Positions 57,083 to 64,000 of a stretch of DNA of 64,000 bases are shown here, in pieces. The DNA is taken from positions 54,849,051 through 54,913,050 of the forward strand of contig NC_045127.1 of the NCBI RefSeq assembly GCF_007655135.1, read 5' to 3'. The position numbers were made by a program, and so were the translations under genes. The stretch is from Punica granatum. Lineage: Eukaryota > Streptophyta > Magnoliopsida > Myrtales > Lythraceae. The notes under the pieces were generated by a model, which searched no databases, was not told the origin of the DNA, and saw only the letters and a program-made list of their open reading frames with translations. Positions within the stretch are counted from its first letter, which is position 1. The number at the start of each line of letters is the position of its first letter.

Positions 57083-60000
57083 CCCTTTTGCTCTTTTCCT
57101 TTTCTTTCTTTTGTCAACTTAGAAGAGGAACCTCGCAGAAGGCGAGGGAGAACGCCTTAGTCACTTATACTGTAAATTTTTTGTGCTAGTTTATTTAAAT
57201 CTCTTCCTCCTGACTTCTCAATTATCTTAAATATAAGAGAAGAATAGGAGGTGGTTGCGATTTTCTGTTAAACTAGTGGATGTAAGTGCCCTATTCTGGA
57301 AAGTAAATGTTGGAAACAAAGAGGAGGAAAGCAAATAGTTTTCAATTCATTGAAGAAGTTTTAATCAAATCACCGAGTAGAAGATGCTTTTATGGAAAAA
57401 GAAATACTCAAGTGATAAAAATACAGCGGCCACGATTTTAACTCTTTACATGCGGAAGCATCATGGAATCTCTACTAACATACTCAGGTAATCCATAAGT
57501 AAATGCGGACGAAAGGACATTAACTTTGCTAGACAATCAAATAAAGCTACCAGGCCTATAACAAATTAGCTGCTGCTAATAGATTTCTAAGACTCGTTTT
57601 CTCAATATATTGATGACTTCAAATGGAGAAAATGATAGAGCCAACAATTTACCTTAAAAGGACCAATAGAAAGCAGTTAAGGCTTTCAAAATCAACCTTA
57701 TTTAAGCAAACCTGGAATGTAATAAGCCAAGACTCTTTTCAATTTTTAGTATGAGTGCATTCATTAATGGCTTCCTTCTCCTTATTCTTCTTCTTCCGTC
57801 TCTGTATTTTTTTTTCCTCCCTTTGTTTATAAATGTACATTCACACAATTCAGTTCCACCAGCAATAACTTTCTGAAATTGATGATAACTTTCTGAGATG
57901 TTTTCACAGCCCACTCCAATAATAAAACAATTGGTCCGATGAGCATATGACATACATGTCATGGTACATAGGCAAAAGGAGAAAGAAAGCCAAAAAGGAG
58001 CAGACTTTAGGGCCTCAGAATAACTGGGGTCATGGGTCGTCTGTCAATGGTGCACAAGAAAACATGTTTCTTTTCCGTCACTGTACTTGTAATGTCTCTT
58101 GAAGTTTTAAGAGTGGACTCTGAACTGACAAAGGGGTCATCTTTAAGATTCCAAAAATTGCAGTGGCTCACATCGTTTGCATCTGCTTTTAGAACCAGTC
58201 AAACTGCCGAAGACATTTCGGATGAGTTTAGGCACTTATGATAAAGTGAAGGCCCAATTCAGGAATATTCGCAACGAAAAGGAATCGGTCGCACATGCAA
58301 GAGATTTGAGATAGCAATAAAGAGATTGAGCACTTCATGGATACGTGGCATCCATGGCAAAGAAGTAGTGATAGATTGATTGTCTATTGAAATCAGCATC
58401 AAGACATATTCTTAGTTATCTACGAAGAATCAAGATATCAGCAGAAGATATCGTGAAAAAAACTATATTCTTTATATCTAGAAAGCTGCAATAAGAGTAG
58501 ATATAATTATCTTCAATTGATACCTGATAAGTCTGATGCTACTATCCTGGGAACAATCACGGATGCTGTTTGAGAACCAGAGACCAGAAAGATAATTCTG
58601 ATTCACCCGAAATCATATCACTGAAAAGATCTCCACCAGTGATACGCTGAAGGAAAGATTTGCAGGGTGAAAGACAGGTTATGATCCAATTCCAATTGGT
58701 CAATGGAAACATGGGGGGCCGACCGTTTGCAAGAAGAAGTCTTTCAGGCATCTCATACAACTGGAATTTGTTCTCAGTCCAGATTCCAATAATGTTGAAA
58801 TGATTCCTTTACTGTGCAGCTCCTGCAAATGTAAGTAAGCTGTCAAAAAATTGCTCTACAGCTAATAAGCTGCTTCCTGCTGATAATTCAGACGATGAAC
58901 TTCTTACATGCAACTACAACAGGTAAGCCACAGAAACAACTTACACAACTAGGAACCAGAAGAATCCTGACATAACTGTGCTACAGCTAGCTCGAGTGTT
59001 TTGATTATAGCACCCCCCACCCCACCCCCCAAAAAAAAAAAAAACGAATCTTTATAAGAATCAAGGATGTCCCACCAAAGGCTAATCTAATCCTGTCCCT
59101 CGTTAAACCGTTACTAACAGGTCTGAGACTCATGCTCTCTCCCAACATCAAACCGAAAGAAAACATTGAACAAACACCAAAAACTAGCACTGCATTCAGA
59201 AGCATGCATTGTCAGGAATACCCAGGAACCTCACGAAGAACACATCCGAAAAACATGAATAACTTAAGACAGAACTTTTTTTATCACTCATCATCAGGAA
59301 ATTGAAAACCTCCTGCAGTCCCCTTCTTTAAATTAATCAAAACCAACCAAAAAGATATATATTTTCCGCCCACAAGATAAATATATCCATTAAACACGAA
59401 GCTCCCAAAAAGACTAGCAATCAACAGAGACGGAAGAACTGTTCCTTTCAGTCAAGCAAAGCAAACAGGGCACGAAAGGCACGTGGCTGTGCTTTTACCG
59501 CCTTCCTTCGCAAGTCAAGCCATCAGCCATCAGAGCAGAGCTGCTGCTGCTGTAGGAATTTTCTTTTTCTTCTTTTTTTCTGAGTTAAATTTTCTCTTTG
59601 CCTCTTTGGGTTTGGGTTCTTGTTGAAGATCCAGAATAGGCCCATAGAGAGTGGGGCTGAGAAGCTTGCGTCCTCCGACTTAGGCCTAGCCTTGACCCAA
59701 AGAAAATGGGGCTTAGCCCACAATTGCTCGACAAATCCGAGGTTCTTCGTCAGAAAGAGTTGAGTTGACGAACGAACCTCCTGTCTCTGCTCTGGCTGGC
59801 TCTTTCCTTTCATCCTCTCTCTCCCTCTAGAAATGGTTCATCCGAGCAAGGAAGAAAGGACAGGAACAAGACTACTGTTTTTACGTACTGTAAAATTGTC
59901 AGTTGCATCTCTCTTCTTTCTAATCATTCAAGCTGCAAAATTGTCAGTTGCATCTGTTGCCTATTGAAGCAGCGTTTTTATGAACTGTATTACATACATT

Positions 60001-60717
60001 GTAGATATAGAAGTAGACAATTGCGACTTTTTCTTGGTTTTTCCAGCAGACGTAAGGAAAAAGAATTCAGTGTTGCTCTTGGAATTGTCCAGAAAAAGAT
60101 AAAGATTAGCTGTCGGCGCTATTCATGTGAAAACAAAAGCGGATTTCGTGTCCATCGCGTCGGACGTGGTTTTATCCTATTCAAGTTTTACTTGTTTTCG
60201 ACCGACGCGTTCACATTTTCTTTTTGTGACGAGCTTGGTGGGGTTGGTTTAGCTTGAAACGGAAAGCTTTGATTCTTCCAAGTTTCCGATGGTATGATCT
60301 TTTATGACGGTCGTAAGAGTCACAAGACAAAACCCACGTGGTTAAACCCTTTCTCGGCGGATCTTCTTCTTCTTCTGTGAAGAGCTTGGATTGAACTTCT
60401 GGGTTCTGGTTTTAGAAGCTCGTCTCGCGGGTGATTCATACTTTGGGAGGATTTGCTTGGATATTTGAGTTCGTTTGCTTCTGCATGTTCTTGAAAATCA
60501 GAGCTTTTAGTACCAGACAGAAAAAGAAATCTTGATTTGGCAGCTTGGTTAGATGTGTGAATGTGGCTGTGTGATTGCCTTGCATATCGTCGGCTGGGGT
60601 TGCCTGCTTCTACCTTTTTAGCCATAATTAAGGGTTAGTTTACGTTTAGTGGCAAGAAATTCTCATCTTGCAGATTCAGTTACATCGAACTTGCTGGTTG
60701 GAGAAGGAAGTACAAGG
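57083..60717. other. Spacer between CKX1 and GPDHC1
   Basis: No gene is supported in 3.6 kb. The first 200 bases are the CKX 3' UTR. The remainder has only short frames without domains. The minus-strand frame 59523-59813 (96 codons, ATG start, very basic) has no recognisable similarity. The last 400 bases are the GPDHC1 promoter and leader; a TTGCAG at 60666-60671 could be the acceptor of a 5' UTR intron. Confidence 0.4.
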
Positions 60718-61173
60718 ATGGTTGGGACTACCGTAGATACGACCATTAATGCCTACTCAAATGGGACTATTCAGAATTCAAATGGTTCTCTGGTAGGGAA
60801 GCTCGATGAGCTCCGTGCCCTGATGGGCAAAGCAGAAGGTGACCCCCTTAGGATTGTGGGGGTTGGGGCTGGTGCTTGGGGCAGTGTCTTTGTTGCTATG
60901 TTGCAAGAAAGTTATGGCCATTTGAGAGATAAGGTCCTGATTAGGATATGGAGGAGACCCGGTAGGTCAGTTGATAAAGCAACAGCTGAACATTTATTTG
61001 AAGTGATTAATTCAAGGGAAGATGTGCTGAGGAGATTAATAAGGAGGTGTGCTTATTTGAAATACGTGGAGGCAAGATTAGGAGATCGGACACTTCATGC
61101 TGATGAGATCTTGAAGGATGGGTTTTGCTTGAACATGATTGACACCCCACTTTGCCCTTTGAAAGTTGTGACC

Positions 61174-61205
<32 letters not shown>

Positions 61206-63763
61206 AGTTGTAAACGGGTTGCCTTCCACGGAGACCCAAGAAGTTTTTGAAGAGATTAGTCAGTATTGGAAGGAAAGAGTTTCGATGCCAGTTATTATAT
61301 CTCTTGCTAAGGGTGTTGAAGCTGAGTTGCAGCCCGAGCCCCGTGTTATAACTCCGACCCAGATGATCAACCGAGCAAGTAAGATTCTTTTATTTAGTTT
61401 CTTAGTTTCTTTGTTTGAAGGATGATGCTTGACCAATATCAATATGGTGAGACTACCGCTTTGTGAGTTGAATGCATTGTTCTGTTGGCTTTTCCTTGAG
61501 GTGTCTGTGGCTGTTTTAGATCTTCATTTGCTGAGAATTGCTGCCTACTGCTGATTATCGACGTCTATATTAAACAAAGTACGGTTGACGAGTCCTCTGA
61601 AGGAAATGTGTTTAATGACTAGAGAGTTCAATATATTATTGCTGGTCAAACCTAACCATGCTGGTGCAACTTATGGTCTGTGAAAATGCTTGCAGCAACT
61701 AAGGTAGAATTGCTCTTTCTTTCTTCATTTGCAAATTTTGATGTTTTAAGCTAGGCAGTCCTTTGAATATGTTTATTTTTGAGAGCGGATATAGTAGTGC
61801 GAAAAGATTATATAAAATTTGAAGTTTATTCAGCTTATTGTTTTAAGGGGAATACTGCAAGTCTGCAATGACTAGCAACTGGCAGCTTATGCTGGTAGAA
61901 ATATGACAAATATGATATGAGGAAATACTTTCTGAATATGCTAAAGTTTGATTTCCGCAAGATGATTACAATATGCTGGTATTCACTTACGTCTTGGGGA
62001 CTAGCCTTCTTTTGGAATGGTAAAACGAAAGGCCTTATCTCATCCATGTGTTCATAAGCATAGGTGCACTCAATGATCAATAGTCTTGAAAGGCAGTTGG
62101 TGGGTTCTAGTCAGTTACTCTTTTAGAGGGCTGACCATCATATGCATTTCTAAATGAATTCCAACTTCTGTCTTCCTTCATGTAAACATTTCTGCATGTC
62201 TAAGGCCAATTTATCCACACAAATGGCGATGGTTCAATACATCTCACATGCTCTAGGGAGCCCTGAGGCATTTTATTGTGGAAGCAAGTCTGCCTTTTTC
62301 CATTTTCCATTAAAAAAACCCAAAATGTGAAAGGGTAGTTAGTGGCAGATAGCGATTTTGAAGATGTATTTGAAATGAGAAGTCCTTGAGTTCTGTGTCT
62401 TCCTTTATCGCTTATTCTGATATCATGTTTTGCAGCTGGAGTGCCTCTCGAGAATATTTTGTATCTTGGAGGACCCAATATTGCCTCAGAGATTTACAGT
62501 AAGGAATATGCCAATGCCCGGATATGTGGGTCAGCAAAGTGGAGGAAGTCATTGGCCAAGTTTTTGAGGCAGCCCCATTTTATCGTGTGGGACAATGGCG
62601 ACCTTGTCACTCATGAAGTTATGGGTGGATTGAAGAATGTCTATGCCATTGGAGCAGGTATGTCGAGGGAGAGAGAGATGAATTCATTAGCCCTTGTGCT
62701 TAATTTTGGATAGGGATGTCTCCACTTTTAATAAAGGACATTCTAAGTGAGGCGCTCTTAAAGCTGAAAACTGCTTTTGGAAGTTGTTTCGAAAATCACC
62801 GTTTCTATAAACTAATTTTGGTGGTCAAATCTTTGTGTTTGGAGACACTTCCAGAAGTCCCATATCTTTCTGCAGATTTTCTAGTATAAAAGAAATTTGA
62901 TCTTTGAGCATATGTCAATGTCTACTCGAATTTCTGCAGGTATGGTTGCTGCTCTTACAAACGAGAGTGCAACAAGCAAATCGGTGTACTTTGCCCTCTG
63001 TACATCTGAGATGATATTCATAACCCATCTGCTAGCAGAGGATCCTGAGAAGCTCGCAGGCCCCTTACTTGCAGACACATATGTGACTCTCCTCAAAGGT
63101 CGGAATGCTTGGTATGGACATAAATTAGCTCAGCGTGAACTCAACCTCGAGATGGGTGATAACATCAAGGGGAAGGGAATGATCCAGGTATTTCATTCAG
63201 CATTCGCTAAAAATATCTTCCAAAGCTTGTAAAATGGATAATTTTGATTTTTTGAGCTTGGTGTATTGAAGCGGAAACTTCTGAAACTTTACTAAGTTGG
63301 GACTCCACTCTTTTATGTCGTGCTATAGGGTGTCTCAGCTGTGAAGGCGTTTTACGAACTGTTGAGTCAGTCGTGCTTAAGTTTCCTCCACCCCGAAGAA
63401 CAGAAACCCGTTGCTCCTGTTGAGCTCTGCCCAATACTAAGGATGCTTTACAAGATATTAATCCTAAGGTACTGTAAAATCTTAAAACTGCATTCTCAGT
63501 TCACTAGAGTCCCAGAACCTTTACTCAGAAGCCCTTTCGCCAGATTCAACTCTTTGATGATTGTTGATTGACTGAGAAAATAAATTACTGTTATATGATC
63601 AAGTAAAAGTTTGTTTTCTATGTGATCGTTCAGGGAGTACGCTTGCGAAGGAATTCTTCAAGCGCTAAGGGACGAATCAATGAACGATCCTCGAGACAGG
63701 ATCGAGATCGCACAGACCCATTCCTTTTACAGGCCATCACTTTTAGGCCAGCAGCCACTGTAA
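60718..63763 (+). CDS. GPDHC1: Cytosolic NAD-dependent glycerol-3-phosphate dehydrogenase
   Basis: The enzyme reduces dihydroxyacetone phosphate to glycerol-3-phosphate in the cytosol, feeding lipid synthesis and the G3P redox shuttle. Five exons give 466 residues (Arabidopsis GPDHC1 is about 462): 60718-61378, 62436-62657, 62940-63187, 63329-63468 and 63634-63763. The Rossmann dinucleotide motif '[11 protein letters not shown]' is at about 48-58. Further signatures are 'VISLAKGVE', '[10 protein letters not shown]' and '[25 protein letters not shown]' (with the conserved Lys of the active site in 'GGLKN'). The ending is '[20 protein letters not shown]'. The ATG at 60718 matches the family start MVG; the frame is open for another 23 codons upstream, but without an ATG. 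All exons are intact. Confidence 0.96.
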
Positions 63764-64000
63764 CTGATCATTGATTTGTTCGGGCGAATTTTGTATGTAT
63801 CTATAATATTGCTCTGGGAGGCTCTAGGTGCGTGCTGTTCTTTTTCTTCTAGCCCCACGCTTCATCATCGATCGCATGGACATGTTACGATCTAGTGCGG
63901 CTATTCTTTTTTTTTTTTTTTTTTTTTTTGTGCAATGCCTGTAGCATAACGTACAATCCCGAGATTCTGCTTTCTGTAGAACGCACAACGAGTCAAGTGA
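63764..64000. other. GPDHC1 3' flank
   Basis: This is the probable 3' UTR and downstream flank, with a pure T run of about 22 bases at 63908-63929. No further gene is seen before the window ends. Confidence 0.5.

Noticed and set aside
59523..59813. Minus-strand 96-codon frame with ATG
   Set aside because: No recognisable similarity, very basic composition, and no supporting promoter or splice evidence. Kept only as a remark in the spacer entry.
60320..60625. Minus-strand open frame of 101 codons with Arg-rich run
   Set aside because: It lies antisense to the GPDHC1 leader and promoter, has no domain, and its Arg run mirrors the plus-strand CTT repeat.

Overview
This window is nuclear DNA from a flowering plant, most likely a woody eudicot. 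The genes are split by short AT-rich introns with GT-AG borders, the proteins are plant-specific (cytokinin dehydrogenase, KOBITO1-type glycosyltransferase, JINGUBANG-type WD40 protein, a P-class PPR protein), and the spacers carry MITEs, a MULE, SINE-like repeats and a decayed LINE. There are no operons, CRISPR arrays or bacterial features. The species cannot be fixed from the sequence alone.

Layout, left to right. The minus-strand endonuclease gene MUS81 runs off the left edge (1-4108). A serine carboxypeptidase-like pseudogene follows (5721-8098, +). Next is a tandem duplication carrying two lipid-transfer-type genes. The first (9472-9989) has a stop codon in its signal peptide and the second (11587-12095) is intact. 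A fragment of the ARV1 promoter lies between them, ahead of the real ARV1 gene (13133-14890, +). After a gene-poor 4.8 kb comes an intronless JINGUBANG-like WD40 gene (19709-20977, +), then a LINE remnant (23330-24740, -) and the deubiquitinase gene UBP24 (25614-28895, -), which has a GC-AG intron. A MULE with a nested MITE (29447-30437) and an LRR fragment of a resistance gene, also split by a MITE (30842-32463, +), separate UBP24 from a KOBITO1-type glycosyltransferase (33079-36611, -). A small plastid thylakoid-type protein (37593-39468, +), an intronless PPR gene (40394-42571, -) and an unidentified gene with repeated NPW motifs (43295-45578, -) follow. A 9 kb gene-poor tract with MITEs leads to cytokinin dehydrogenase (54955-57082, +) and cytosolic glycerol-3-phosphate dehydrogenase (60718-63763, +).

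The genes are independent housekeeping or developmental loci: DNA repair, ubiquitin removal, sterol/lipid homeostasis, cell-wall or ABA-related growth, organelle RNA, cytokinin turnover and glycerolipid/redox metabolism. From memory, gene order matches two Arabidopsis blocks: MUS81 - LTP - UBP24 on chromosome 4 and KOBITO-like - CKX1 - GPDHC1 on chromosome 2. Exon phases were checked by hand for every multi-exon model, and summed lengths agree with the known families. I found no convincing undescribed multi-gene system. The most interesting points are the LTP/ARV1 duplication with its disabled copy, the nested transposons with readable target-site duplications, the GC-AG intron, and the unidentified NPW-repeat protein.
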